Source of the DNA: Bin87 sp964347975
GTDB lineage: Bacteria; Chloroflexota; Dehalococcoidia; Lucifugimonadales; UBA3495
Direction of reading: 5' to 3'
Assembly (NCBI GenBank): GCA_964347975.1
Contig: CAYGAY010000012.1
Span: 19,535 to 83,534 of the forward strand
Length of the DNA: 64,000 bases
Shown here: positions 8,449-16,186 of the stretch, in pieces
Numbering within the stretch: position 1 is the stretch's first letter
Layout: every line of letters starts with the position of its first letter
Notes under the pieces: model-generated
Database searches by the model: none
What the model was told of the DNA's origin: nothing
Seen by the model: only the letters and a program-made list of their open reading frames with translations
Made by a program: the position numbers and the translations under genes

Positions 8449-9381
8449 ATGGCTACGGTAGTTTCGTTCATCAACTATAAGGGCGGGGTAGGGAAAACCA
8501 CGTCTGCATATCATGTGGCTTGTTCATTGGCGCAACATCGCCGCCAGCGGGTATTGATGATTGACATTGATCCACAAACCAATTTGACTTTCCTTTGCGC
8601 CACCATAGACCAGTGGGAGAGGCGTAAGCAAAATATCGGAACAATCAAGAACCTCTACGAGCAATTTACCGCAGAACGGGCTATGGAAGTCCGTCGGTTC
8701 ATCTGGAGCGACGCGGTGACAATTGGCCGTTATCCTATTCGGAACCTGGACCTCATCCCATGCGACATAGAATTGCTGGGCGAGGATCTGAGCAGAGATG
8801 GTGAAATCGTCGGCACCTTCCCGACGATGCAAGCCTTACGGCAAAACGCCCGACGCTATATGCGCGAACGTTCTTTCTTGACCAATGTCATCCAGGAGGT
8901 CCGCGACCGGTATGATTGGGTCATCATTGACTGCCCACCGAATTTATACCTGATGACGCAGAATGCCCTTCATGCCAGCGACTACTACGTGGTTACGGCC
9001 ATTCCGGACCACCTGTCAACGATTGGGTTGAACATTCTGACCAGGAAAGTGCGGGAAATAGGAGAAGGCATCGCAGCTGCGCAACCTTTAGCCGGCGAAA
9101 ATGGACATACCGTGGCGGAGTTGGGCGCCATCGTTTTCGTCAAGGTAAGGTTAGGTGGAGCGATGATTACCAATACACATTCCGATACGATGGCTGCGAC
9201 CATGAATACCTTCGGAGATAGGGTAGTACGTAAATGGACAACTGAATTGATTGGTTACAGCGAGGCTGCGGAGAACCGGGTTCCCGTTTGGGAGCACAAC
9301 TCGGATAACGCTCGGAGAGTTGCCCGTAACGACGAATATCCGACGATAACAAGGGAACTGTTCAGCCGATTGGGACCGTAG
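8449..9381 (+). CDS. ParA/Soj-like MinD-family ATPase
   Basis: A 310-residue deviant Walker P-loop ATPase. NYKGGVGKTT at residues 9-18 has the signature lysine (Lys11) used for dimer-dependent ATP hydrolysis, the switch is MIDIDPQTNLT, and Walker B is WVIIDCPPN around 165. ParA proteins bind DNA non-specifically as ATP dimers and position cargo such as plasmids, chromosome origins or protein clusters. No ParB and no parS-like iterons are adjacent; instead the next gene, two bases downstream, encodes an unknown 190-residue protein. The coding sequence is visibly more AT-rich than its neighbours and interrupts a run of metabolic genes, which suggests horizontal acquisition. An effector or defence role is possible but is inference only. 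Confidence 0.85.
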   Translation: MATVVSFINYKGGVGKTTSAYHVACSLAQHRRQRVLMIDIDPQTNLTFLCATIDQWERRKQNIGTIKNLYEQFTAERAMEVRRFIWSDAVTIGRYPIRNLDLIPCDIELLGEDLSRDGEIVGTFPTMQALRQNARRYMRERSFLTNVIQEVRDRYDWVIIDCPPNLYLMTQNALHASDYYVVTAIPDHLSTIGLNILTRKVREIGEGIAAAQPLAGENGHTVAELGAIVFVKVRLGGAMITNTHSDTMAATMNTFGDRVVRKWTTELIGYSEAAENRVPVWEHNSDNARRVARNDEYPTITRELFSRLGP

Positions 9382-9383
9382 TT

Positions 9384-9956
9384 ATGATGACCATGAGCAA
9401 ACCACAGTCATATTCAATAGATTCTCTGTTCCGAGGGTTGAAGGGTCTGCTCCATTCTCTTCCCACTGATGCAGAGAAGCGTGAACTTCTGCGGGATTTG
9501 AAGGAGGCTCAAGACTTCCTGGAAGAGTTGCGATTGCTGGTGGACGCGATCCCGACGATGGAGTCTAGCCAGGAATTGTCGGTTGGCCTATCGCGCCTCT
9601 ATGCCCTCACGGAACGAGCGCATCGGGATAACGGTCTTCAAAGACTCCTGGGGTTGCGCGGCCCAGCAGTTGGCAGGAAAAAAACCGTTGTCTCTGCGGA
9701 TATCGAGGGCCGAGTTAGCCAATTGGCAGCAGCAATCGCCGAATCCGAAATCCCTGAACTTACGGAGTTGATTGCGCAGGAACCACTGGCCGTTTTGAAG
9801 GCGCTAGCTGGCGACATTGGGATACGAACCCGTTCAAAAGAACGTAAGACGGATTTGGCGAGCCGAATTATTACCCACGTTGAGAACCAACGAGGGTACG
9901 CGCTCCTGAGAGGTAACGGCGCAGAAACTGACGCCCATGCCCATAATATAAAGTAA
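9384..9956 (+). CDS. unknown protein, partner of ParA-like ATPase
   Basis: I do not recognise this 190-residue protein. The first 65 residues are charged and helical-looking (EKRELLRDLKEAQDFLEEL), probably coiled coil. The last 40 residues, ALAGDIGIRTRSKERKTDLA onward, resemble the small helical modules of the SAP/Rho-N kind that bind nucleic acid: a short helix, a glycine-bend-basic linker, and a second helix with Leu-Ala-Ser. The gene begins two bases after the ParA-like stop, so it is almost certainly co-translated with it. A DNA-binding adaptor that gives the ATPase its target would fit, in the position ParB would normally occupy. There is no metal or catalytic motif. Confidence 0.6.
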   Translation: MMTMSKPQSYSIDSLFRGLKGLLHSLPTDAEKRELLRDLKEAQDFLEELRLLVDAIPTMESSQELSVGLSRLYALTERAHRDNGLQRLLGLRGPAVGRKKTVVSADIEGRVSQLAAAIAESEIPELTELIAQEPLAVLKALAGDIGIRTRSKERKTDLASRIITHVENQRGYALLRGNGAETDAHAHNIK

Positions 9957-9997
9957 TTTTCCGACGGCTTTGGGGTGACCGTTCTGCCGTCAATTTC

Positions 9998-10026
9998 TTG
10001 ACAGTGTACGGATCGATCCGTAGCAT
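9998..10026 (+). promoter_or_regulatory. Promoter with palindromic operator for the DUF1800 gene
   Basis: A perfect -35 TTGACA (9998-10003) is followed after exactly 17 bases by TAGCAT (10021-10026). The spacer and first -10 base form a perfect 14-base palindrome, ACGGATCGATCCGT, at 10008-10021. A dimeric repressor bound there would block RNA polymerase. The start codon at 10100 lies some 65 bases downstream. Confidence 0.6.
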
Positions 10027-10099
10027 AGGCGCATATAGTCGCTGGAATCGGATGTTGCAATCTGAAGTGATTGAACAGTCCTTTACAGGAGGGAAAACG

Positions 10100-11503
10100 A
10101 TGGCTAATCGGGAAGACATTGCATTGATGGGCCATCTGATGCGTCGGGCCGGATTTGGCGCGGCGCATCATGAGTTGGTGGAGCGATCCGGAAAGGGATA
10201 CGAAGCCACGGTGGAAGAACTGCTGTACCCCGAACTTTTCGAGCCGGTGGACGATGAATTGCTCTACCGCTTCATGCCCGGTTACGAAGGCGCCCTTGGC
10301 CCGCCGCTGAACCAGGCCGACTGGGTCTATCGAATGGTCAACACGGAGCGGCCGCTGGAAGAGAAAATGGCGCTGTTCTGGCACCAGCTCTTCGCTACCG
10401 GGAACTCCAAGGTGGACAACCCACCGGAACTCACCCAGCAGATCGCCATGTTCCGGCGCGTCGGGCTGGGCAAATTCCGCGATATCCTGGTGGAACTGGC
10501 CCAGAACCCAGCCATGATCTTCTGGCTGGACAACAACGGCAACCACCGGGGCGCCATCAACGAGAACTGGGGCCGTGAGTTGCTGGAACTCTTCTCCATG
10601 GGCGTCGGCAACTACTCGGAAGACGACATCAAAGAGGCCAGCCGCGCCTTCACCGGCTGGACCATCGGCCCCAAGATTCCCCGCAACCCCCTGGGCCGCT
10701 TCTACTGGAGCTTCGAATACCGCCCCGAAGACCACGACGACGGCGAGAAGACTTTTCTGGGACACACCGGCAACTTCGACGGCCAGGATATCGTCGATAT
10801 CGTGGTGAACCAGCCGGCCACTGCCCGGTTCCTCTCCCGGCACCTCTACAACTTCTTCGTGGCCGACGAGCCTCAGGTGCCCAGCTGGAACATCACGCCG
10901 CCCAACGACCCGGATGCCATTGACCAACTCATCGCCGCCTACGACGAATCCGACGGCGACATTCGGGAGATGCTCCGGGTTCTGTTCAACTCGGATTTCT
11001 TCAAGCAGGCCCGCTTCAGCCGCGTCAAGAGCCCGGCGGAACTGGTGGTGAGCACCGTGAAACTGGCCGGCAACTACGATGCACCGCGCCCCGGCTTCAA
11101 CGCCCTGGCTTTCGAGTGCGCCTACCAGGGGCAGGAACTGCTCAACCCGCCCAGCGTGGAAAGCTGGCACACCGGCAGCGAGTGGATTGACGGCGGCGCG
11201 CTGGTGCGCCGGGTCAACTTCGCCGCCGGCCTGCTCGGCGACCTTTCCCTGCCCGGCGTCCGTTCCATGGTGGACAACCTGCGCCAGCGCGGCTCCCTCG
11301 GCCCCGAGGAACTGGTGGAGGCCTGTCTGGAGCTGATCGGCCCCCTGGAAGTCAGCGACGGCACCCGCGCCGAGCTGCTGGACGAAGCCCGCAGCTACGG
11401 CGAACTGCGCTGGGACACCGAGGCGGACGCCGCCGAATCCGAGAAACGCGTTGGTGTGCTGCTGGCTCTCATCGCCGCGTCCCGCGATTTTCAATTTGCA
11501 TAA
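10100..11503 (+). CDS. DUF1800 domain protein
   Basis: A 467-residue DUF1800 protein. The hallmarks are the N-terminal LMRRAGFGA, the central MALFWHQLFATGNSKV (family FWHnHF-like block), NENWGRELLELFSMG and EASRAFTGWTI, and the C-terminal PPSVESWHTGSEWI. The biochemical role of DUF1800 is not established; the genes are typically paired with DUF1501 genes, as here. Most relatives carry an export signal, but this one has none. The ATG at 10100 is chosen for its AGGAGGG ribosome-binding site and because the conserved region begins soon after; a longer frame exists upstream but crosses the promoter. It is followed by the DUF1501 gene in the same direction. Confidence 0.9.
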   Translation: MANREDIALMGHLMRRAGFGAAHHELVERSGKGYEATVEELLYPELFEPVDDELLYRFMPGYEGALGPPLNQADWVYRMVNTERPLEEKMALFWHQLFATGNSKVDNPPELTQQIAMFRRVGLGKFRDILVELAQNPAMIFWLDNNGNHRGAINENWGRELLELFSMGVGNYSEDDIKEASRAFTGWTIGPKIPRNPLGRFYWSFEYRPEDHDDGEKTFLGHTGNFDGQDIVDIVVNQPATARFLSRHLYNFFVADEPQVPSWNITPPNDPDAIDQLIAAYDESDGDIREMLRVLFNSDFFKQARFSRVKSPAELVVSTVKLAGNYDAPRPGFNALAFECAYQGQELLNPPSVESWHTGSEWIDGGALVRRVNFAAGLLGDLSLPGVRSMVDNLRQRGSLGPEELVEACLELIGPLEVSDGTRAELLDEARSYGELRWDTEADAAESEKRVGVLLALIAASRDFQFA

Positions 11504-11509
11504 CCACCA

Positions 11510-11605
11510 TGCCCCGTCATTCCCGCGACAGAACAGCCTGCCCCGTGCTTGACGCGGGGGCACCCCGTACCTGATACGGGGCGGGAATCCAGGGGCCTGC
11601 GCCCA
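11510..11605. repeat. Intergenic palindromic repeat
   Basis: The spacer between the DUF1800 and DUF1501 genes contains GTCATTCCCGCGAC and, downstream, GATACGGGGCGGGAATCC, with GACGCGGGGGCACC between. The two ends form an imperfect inverted repeat. Related words (GTACCCCGTG, GATACGGGG) are in the element at 48111-48315, so this looks like a dispersed mobile-type palindrome. Confidence 0.5.
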
Positions 11606-11631
11606 AGCCAACCGGCACGGAGGAAATAGAC

Positions 11632-12759
11632 ATGGCGACGACGAAAAAAGACCCGGTGGTGGTGGTTCTGCAGATGACCGGCGCCAACGACTACCTGAAC
11701 ACCGTCATTCCCTATACCAACGGTCACTACTACGACGCCCGCCCCAAGGTCGGCATCCCTGCTGACCAGGTTATCCCCATCGACGACGAGCTGGCTTTCA
11801 ACCCGCAGATGGGTCCCGTCAAGAAGCTGTGGGATGAGGGCAAGATGGCCATCGTCCACGGCATCGGCTACGCCAACTCGCCGCGCTCCCACTTCCGGTC
11901 TATGGACATCTGGCACACTTGCGAGCCTGACATCGTCGGAACGGAAGGCTGGGCCGGCCGCGTCATCCGTGATCTTGATCCCCGCGGCGAGAACGTGCTG
12001 AAGGGCGTTAACTTCGGTCAGGGTTTGCCACGGGCGCTGGCCCTCCGCGGCGTGCCCGTCACCTCGGTGTCCAGCCTGGAATCCTATGGCGTCCTCTCCA
12101 GCGTTCCCATTGACGCCGAACGCGACCGGCTTCTGGACCGCTTCGCCCGCATGTACTCCCCCACCGTCGGCGCCGGCCCGGTGATGGACTACCTGGGACA
12201 GACCGGCCAGGACGCTCTCAAGGGCGCCGACATCATCCGCGCCGCCCCGGAACAGTACGCCTCCACCGTCGAATACGCCGACACCCCCATCGCCAAGTAC
12301 CTGCGGGACATCGCCCAGGTCTATCTGGCCGATCTGGGAACCCAGCTGTTCTACACCCAGCACGGCAGCTTCGACAGCCACTTCAATCAGCCGCCGATGC
12401 ACACCAAGCTGTGGATCGATATGTCCCGGGCCATCGGAGACTTCTTCGACGACCTGGCCGAGCATGACGCCGGCGATAACCTGATCATGGTGCTGTTCAC
12501 CGAATTCGGCCGCCGCGTCAAGGACAACGGCACCGGCACTGACCACGGCGCCGGCGGAGCCGCCTTCGTCATCGGCAACCAGGTTAAGGGCGGCCATTAC
12601 AGCGCCTACCCGTCCCTGCGCCCCGAGGACCTGACCCAGGGCGACCTTGAGCCCAACTACGACTTCCGCGGCTTCTACTCCACCATCATCGAGAAGTGGC
12701 TGGGATTGGACCCGGTGCCCATCGTCAACGGCGCCTTCGAGCAGTTGGACTTCGTGTAA
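11632..12759 (+). CDS. DUF1501 domain protein
   Basis: A 375-residue protein of the DUF1501 family, which has the alkaline phosphatase/sulfatase-like fold. It starts KDPVVVVLQMTGANDYLNTV (family: vvlqLxGGnDglntv), and includes HGIGYANSPRSHFRSMDIW, TQHGSFDSHFNQ, MVLFTEFGRR and GTDHGAGGAAFVIG, the two latter being the usual C-terminal metal-site region. The substrate is unknown. The family usually has a Tat signal; here translation starts right at the first beta-strand, so the protein is expected to stay in the cytoplasm like its DUF1800 partner. GGAGG precedes the ATG. Confidence 0.9.
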   Translation: MATTKKDPVVVVLQMTGANDYLNTVIPYTNGHYYDARPKVGIPADQVIPIDDELAFNPQMGPVKKLWDEGKMAIVHGIGYANSPRSHFRSMDIWHTCEPDIVGTEGWAGRVIRDLDPRGENVLKGVNFGQGLPRALALRGVPVTSVSSLESYGVLSSVPIDAERDRLLDRFARMYSPTVGAGPVMDYLGQTGQDALKGADIIRAAPEQYASTVEYADTPIAKYLRDIAQVYLADLGTQLFYTQHGSFDSHFNQPPMHTKLWIDMSRAIGDFFDDLAEHDAGDNLIMVLFTEFGRRVKDNGTGTDHGAGGAAFVIGNQVKGGHYSAYPSLRPEDLTQGDLEPNYDFRGFYSTIIEKWLGLDPVPIVNGAFEQLDFV

Positions 12760-12773
12760 CCAACCATATCTCA

Positions 12774-12820
12774 GAAAACCCCCTCTCCCCTTGCGGGAGA
12801 GGGTTGGGGTGAGGGGGTGT
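12774..12820. repeat. Palindromic CCCTCTCCCC/GGGAGAGGG intergenic repeat
   Basis: CCCTCTCCCC TTGC GGGAGAGGG is a hairpin followed by TTGGGGTGAGGG, a repeat type common between genes in many bacterial genomes. It separates the DUF1501 and NHL genes, and may limit read-through although no T-run follows. Confidence 0.55.
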
Positions 12821-12851
12821 CTCCCTCTGGATTACGTGAAGGAGGATAACC

Positions 12852-13850
12852 ATGCTTACCACAGTGGCCGCCGGCCGGGTCTTTGACTACAGCTACTGCA
12901 TCGGCATGTACGGCATGTCGGGGCAGGGATTCTGGTCACCCCAGGACTTCGCGCTGGCCGACGACACGCTCTACGTGCTCAGCCGGGGCGCTGAAGAGTT
13001 GGGACAGCGCGTCAGCCGCGTTACGCTGGATCACCAGTTCCTCGGCCAGTTCGGCGCTTTTGGCCGGGGCGACGGGCAGTTCGTCTGGCCCCGCTCCATC
13101 ACCCTGGACGATGACGGCAACGTCTATGCCTCCGACGACTTTCTCAACCGGATCTCCGTGTTCGACCCGGAGGGCGGTTTCCGGTCCTGCTGGGGCGATT
13201 CGGGCAGCGCCCAGGGCGAGCTGAACGGCCCCTGCGGTCTGGCCTTCGACGCCGACGGCAATTTGCTGGTGGTGGACAGCCAGAACCACCGGGTGCAGAA
13301 GTTCACCAAAGAGGGCAAGCGCCTCGGCGGCTTCGGACAGAAGGGCAAGGGCGACGGCCAGTTCCACCTCCCCTGGGGCCTGTGCCTGGACGCCGAAGGC
13401 AACGTGTACGTAGCCGACTGGAAGAACAACCGAGTGCAGAAATTCGACGCCGAGGGCAACTTCCTCCTCAAGTTCGAGGCGTCTCCCGCCTCCGGCATGG
13501 GTGACCTGTCCGGCCCAACGGGCGTTGCGGTGGACTCGGAAGGCGACGTGTACGTCACTGACTGGGGCAACCACCGGTTGCAGATTTACGCTCCTGACGG
13601 GCGTTTCATCGCCACCCTGGTCGGCGACGCCCAGCAGCCCTCGCCATGGACCCAGACCTACATCGACGCCAATCCCGACATCATCAAGGCGAGGCGTCGG
13701 GTGAACCTGGAACCGGAGTGGCGCTTCCGACGCCCCGTGTCGGTTCGCGTGGACGATAACGACCGCATTCTCGTCCTGGAGGCCAACCGCCACCGCATCC
13801 AGGTGTACGACAAGGTCAAAGACTACGAGGAGCACCCGCTGAACTTATAG
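12852..13850 (+). CDS. NHL-repeat beta-propeller protein
   Basis: A 332-residue protein made of five to six NHL repeats. The repeat unit is seen in LNGPCGLAFDADGNLLVVDS with NHRVQKFTKEG, in LPWGLCLDAEGNVYVADW with NNRVQKF, and in LSGPTGVAVDSEGDVYVTDW with NHRLQIY. These form the blades of a propeller that usually binds proteins or small ligands; some relatives are lyases or lactonases. There is no export signal. The last blade is interrupted by an insertion around residues 255-285. It lies downstream of DUF1501 with an excellent GGAGG site, and ends at a strong terminator, so it closes the DUF1800-DUF1501-NHL unit. Confidence 0.87.
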   Translation: MLTTVAAGRVFDYSYCIGMYGMSGQGFWSPQDFALADDTLYVLSRGAEELGQRVSRVTLDHQFLGQFGAFGRGDGQFVWPRSITLDDDGNVYASDDFLNRISVFDPEGGFRSCWGDSGSAQGELNGPCGLAFDADGNLLVVDSQNHRVQKFTKEGKRLGGFGQKGKGDGQFHLPWGLCLDAEGNVYVADWKNNRVQKFDAEGNFLLKFEASPASGMGDLSGPTGVAVDSEGDVYVTDWGNHRLQIYAPDGRFIATLVGDAQQPSPWTQTYIDANPDIIKARRRVNLEPEWRFRRPVSVRVDDNDRILVLEANRHRIQVYDKVKDYEEHPLNL

Positions 13851-13878
13851 AAGTTTCCCGTCGGCTGCCAACACGCAT

Positions 13879-13910
13879 GGGGGCGAATAATCATTCGCCC
13901 CCACGTTTTT
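13879..13910 (+). terminator. Rho-independent terminator after the NHL gene
   Basis: The stem GGGGGCGAAT/ATTCGCCCCC (10 perfect pairs, loop AATC) is followed by ACGTTTTT. A near-identical stem occurs at 32057-32078, so the hairpin is a repeated genomic module. Confidence 0.85.
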
Positions 13911-13971
13911 GGACGCTATAATACCGTCCAACATCGGGTTCGGATATGACAACCGCCGAAGGAGGAACGCC

Positions 13972-14496
13972 ATGACGCAGCAGGCCACCAGTATCGACGC
14001 CGCGCGCACCGCCGTTTTGATTATGGACTTCCAGCAGCGCATCATCGCCAACGTGGCTGCCGAGCCGGCGGCGGTCGTTGAGAATGCGGCCAAAGCCCTC
14101 GCCGGCGCCCGCCAGGCCGGCATTCCCGTCATCTACGTGGTGCATCGCGGCGGCCCCTTCGCCGAGTATGCCCCCGACGTGGAACTCCACGAAGGCGTCG
14201 CGCCCGCCCCGGGCGAACTGGTCATCACCAAGGTCCGCCCCGGACCCTTCTCCACCACAGCGCTGGACGTAACCCTGCGTGAGATGGGCAAGGACAACTT
14301 GGTGATCATGGGCGTTGCCACCAGCGGCTGCGTGCTTTCATCGGTCCGCTGGGCGGTGGACATCAATTACAGTTTCATCGTCCTCTCCGACGCTTGCTCC
14401 GACGGCGATCCTGAAGTGCATCGCGTCCTCACCGAAAAGATCTACCCGCGCCAGGGGGCGGTGATGACCACCGACGAATTCCTCGCGGCGCTGTAG
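13972..14496 (+). CDS. isochorismatase-like cysteine hydrolase
   Basis: A 174-residue member of the isochorismatase-like hydrolase family. The catalytic triad Asp-Lys-Cys is visible: Asp in VLIMDFQQR, Lys in VITKVRPGPF, and Cys in VMGVATSGCVLS with the typical cis-peptide before it. Relatives hydrolyse amides, ureido groups or vinyl ethers (nicotinamidase, N-carbamoylsarcosine amidase, isochorismatase). The context of GMC oxidoreductase and flavoenzyme genes hints at a degradative amide or carbamoyl substrate. The ATG at 13972 is chosen for GAAGGAGG seven bases before it; an upstream in-frame start would lie within the terminator region of the NHL gene. Confidence 0.9.
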   Translation: MTQQATSIDAARTAVLIMDFQQRIIANVAAEPAAVVENAAKALAGARQAGIPVIYVVHRGGPFAEYAPDVELHEGVAPAPGELVITKVRPGPFSTTALDVTLREMGKDNLVIMGVATSGCVLSSVRWAVDINYSFIVLSDACSDGDPEVHRVLTEKIYPRQGAVMTTDEFLAAL

Positions 14497-14526
14497 GGGC
14501 AGTTTTCAACCCTTCGGCATGGCGAT

Positions 14527-14551
14527 GAGATTGCCACGCTGCGCTCGCAAT
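14527..14551. repeat. Copy of dispersed GAGATTGCCACGCT repeat
   Basis: GAGATTGCCACGCTGCG followed by CTCGCAATGAC, the same words as at 17100-17128 and 19381-19408. It lies immediately before the ribosome-binding site of the second GMC gene. Confidence 0.65.
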
Positions 14552-14568
14552 GACCGAGGAGCAACGGT

Positions 14569-16107
14569 ATGAAATACGACGTCATCGTTATCGGCGCCGG
14601 TTCCGCCGGCGGAACCATGGCAACGCGCCTGTCCGAGGACCCTGCCCGCACCGTGCTTCTATTAGAAGCCGGGCCGGACTACCCCGACCTGGAACAGACG
14701 CCCGATGATCTGAAATTCGGCTACGCTCCCCGCGCCTCGGAAATGGGCGCGCCGCACAACTGGTCTTTTGTGGGAACAGGCACGCCCCGCCAGACGGAGC
14801 CGGTGAACGTACCCCGGGGCCGCGTCGTCGGCGGCACCAGCGCCATCAACGGTCAGGTCTTCCTCCGCGGCGTGCCCGAGGACTATGACCGCTGGGCTGA
14901 GTGGGGCAATGACCAGTGGAGCTATATCAACGTCCTTCCCTTCTTCCGCCGGCAGGAAACGGACACCGACATCACCGACGACTTCCACGGCTTCGACGGC
15001 CCGATACCCGTCCGGCGCCATCGCCGCGAGAACTGGCTGCCGCTGCAAGAGGCTTTCGTCCAGGCTTGTTCCGACATCGGTTACAACGAGGTGTACGACC
15101 ACAATCACCCCGATTCCACCGGCGTCGGCCCCTTTCCCATGAACAACCCCAACGGCGTGCGGATGAGCACCGCTTTGAGCTACGTTAATCCCAACCGTCA
15201 CCGGTTGAATCTGACTATTCGCGGCAACGTCCGCGTGCGTCGCATCCTGTTTGAGGGCTTGCGGGCCGTCGGGGCGGAGGTGGAGAGCGGCGGCGAAACC
15301 TTCCAGGTCGAGGGCGAGCAGATCGTCCTCTGCGCCGGCGCCATCGCCTCGCCCCAACTGCTGATGCTGTCGGGCGTAGGCCCGGCAGAGCAGCTACGCA
15401 GCCTGGGCATTCCGCTGGTCAAGGATCTGCCGGGCGTGGGCCAGAACCTGCGCGACCATCCCCTGGTTCCCGTGCGCGTGAAGGTGAAGGATGACTTCCC
15501 CCTTGATCCCGACGCGCCGCGTATCCAGACCGTGCTGCGGTACACCGCCAGCGGCTCCGACGCTCGCAACGATATGCAGATTTTTCCCTCATCCTTCTCG
15601 ACGCCGCTGGGTGGCGACCCCTTCGACAACGAGGGCATCCGCATCACGTGCATGATGGAACTGGCGGAGAGCGCCGGCGAACTCACACTGCAATCCACCG
15701 ACCCCGACGTGCAGCCTCACATCGACTGCCGGTACCTCGAAGCCGAATGGGACCGGGAACGTATGCGGGAAGCCGTCCGCATCGCGTTGGGCCTGCTGAA
15801 TCACGAGCAGTTTCATAACATCTACGACGGCCTGATCTCGCCCACCGAAGATGATTTGGTCTCCGACGATACGCTGGACGACTGGATGCTCCGCGAGGTC
15901 TGCATCGGCCAGCACCTCTCCGGCACCTGCAAGATGGGGCCGGGCAGCGACCCCATGGCGGTGGTGGACCAGTACTGCCGCGTCCACGGCATCGCAGCCC
16001 TGCGCGTCGCTGACGCCTCCGTCATGCCCGACGTCATTCGCGCCAACACCAATTGCACCACCATCATGATCGGCGAGCGCGTCGCCAATTGGATTGCCGA
16101 GGGGTGA
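14569..16107 (+). CDS. GMC-family FAD-dependent oxidoreductase (paralogue 2)
   Basis: A 512-residue GMC oxidoreductase clearly paralogous to the one at 6503: both start MKYDVIVIGAGS, and share LLLEAGPDYP, VVGGTSAINGQV, LRGVPEDYD, NDQWS, LMLSGVGPA and VADASVMP. The FAD fold, the GGTSAINGQ signature, the active-site His in QHLSGTCKMG and the Asn of RANTNCTT are intact. Substrate is unknown; differences concentrate in the middle substrate domain, which suggests two related alcohols. It is cytoplasmic. GAGGAG precedes the ATG, and a copy of the dispersed GAGATTGCC repeat lies just upstream (14527-14551). Confidence 0.93.
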   Translation: MKYDVIVIGAGSAGGTMATRLSEDPARTVLLLEAGPDYPDLEQTPDDLKFGYAPRASEMGAPHNWSFVGTGTPRQTEPVNVPRGRVVGGTSAINGQVFLRGVPEDYDRWAEWGNDQWSYINVLPFFRRQETDTDITDDFHGFDGPIPVRRHRRENWLPLQEAFVQACSDIGYNEVYDHNHPDSTGVGPFPMNNPNGVRMSTALSYVNPNRHRLNLTIRGNVRVRRILFEGLRAVGAEVESGGETFQVEGEQIVLCAGAIASPQLLMLSGVGPAEQLRSLGIPLVKDLPGVGQNLRDHPLVPVRVKVKDDFPLDPDAPRIQTVLRYTASGSDARNDMQIFPSSFSTPLGGDPFDNEGIRITCMMELAESAGELTLQSTDPDVQPHIDCRYLEAEWDRERMREAVRIALGLLNHEQFHNIYDGLISPTEDDLVSDDTLDDWMLREVCIGQHLSGTCKMGPGSDPMAVVDQYCRVHGIAALRVADASVMPDVIRANTNCTTIMIGERVANWIAEG

Positions 16108-16120
16108 GCCGTCAAGAATG

Positions 16121-16150
16121 CAGGTAGGGGGGCGGGTTTGCCCCCCCTGC
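16121..16150. repeat. GC-rich intergenic hairpin
   Basis: GGGGGGC and GCCCCCC flank a GGGTTT loop (16127-16146), with CAGG/CTG extending the base. No T-run follows. It lies between the second GMC gene and the LLM gene and probably protects or separates the transcripts. Confidence 0.55.
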
Positions 16151-16186
16151 GGGCGGAAGAACTTAACGCCAAAAAGGAGCAAAGCA

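Noticed and set aside
8449..10026. Plasmid-type partition locus (parABS)
   Set aside because: There is no ParB-like gene and no repeated centromere-like sequence around the ATPase gene; the palindrome at 10008 is single and lies in a promoter.
9638..11611. Minus-strand open frame of 657 codons
   Set aside because: Antisense to the DUF1800 gene and the end of the ParA partner; no family motif and no ribosome site. Shadow of high-GC third positions.
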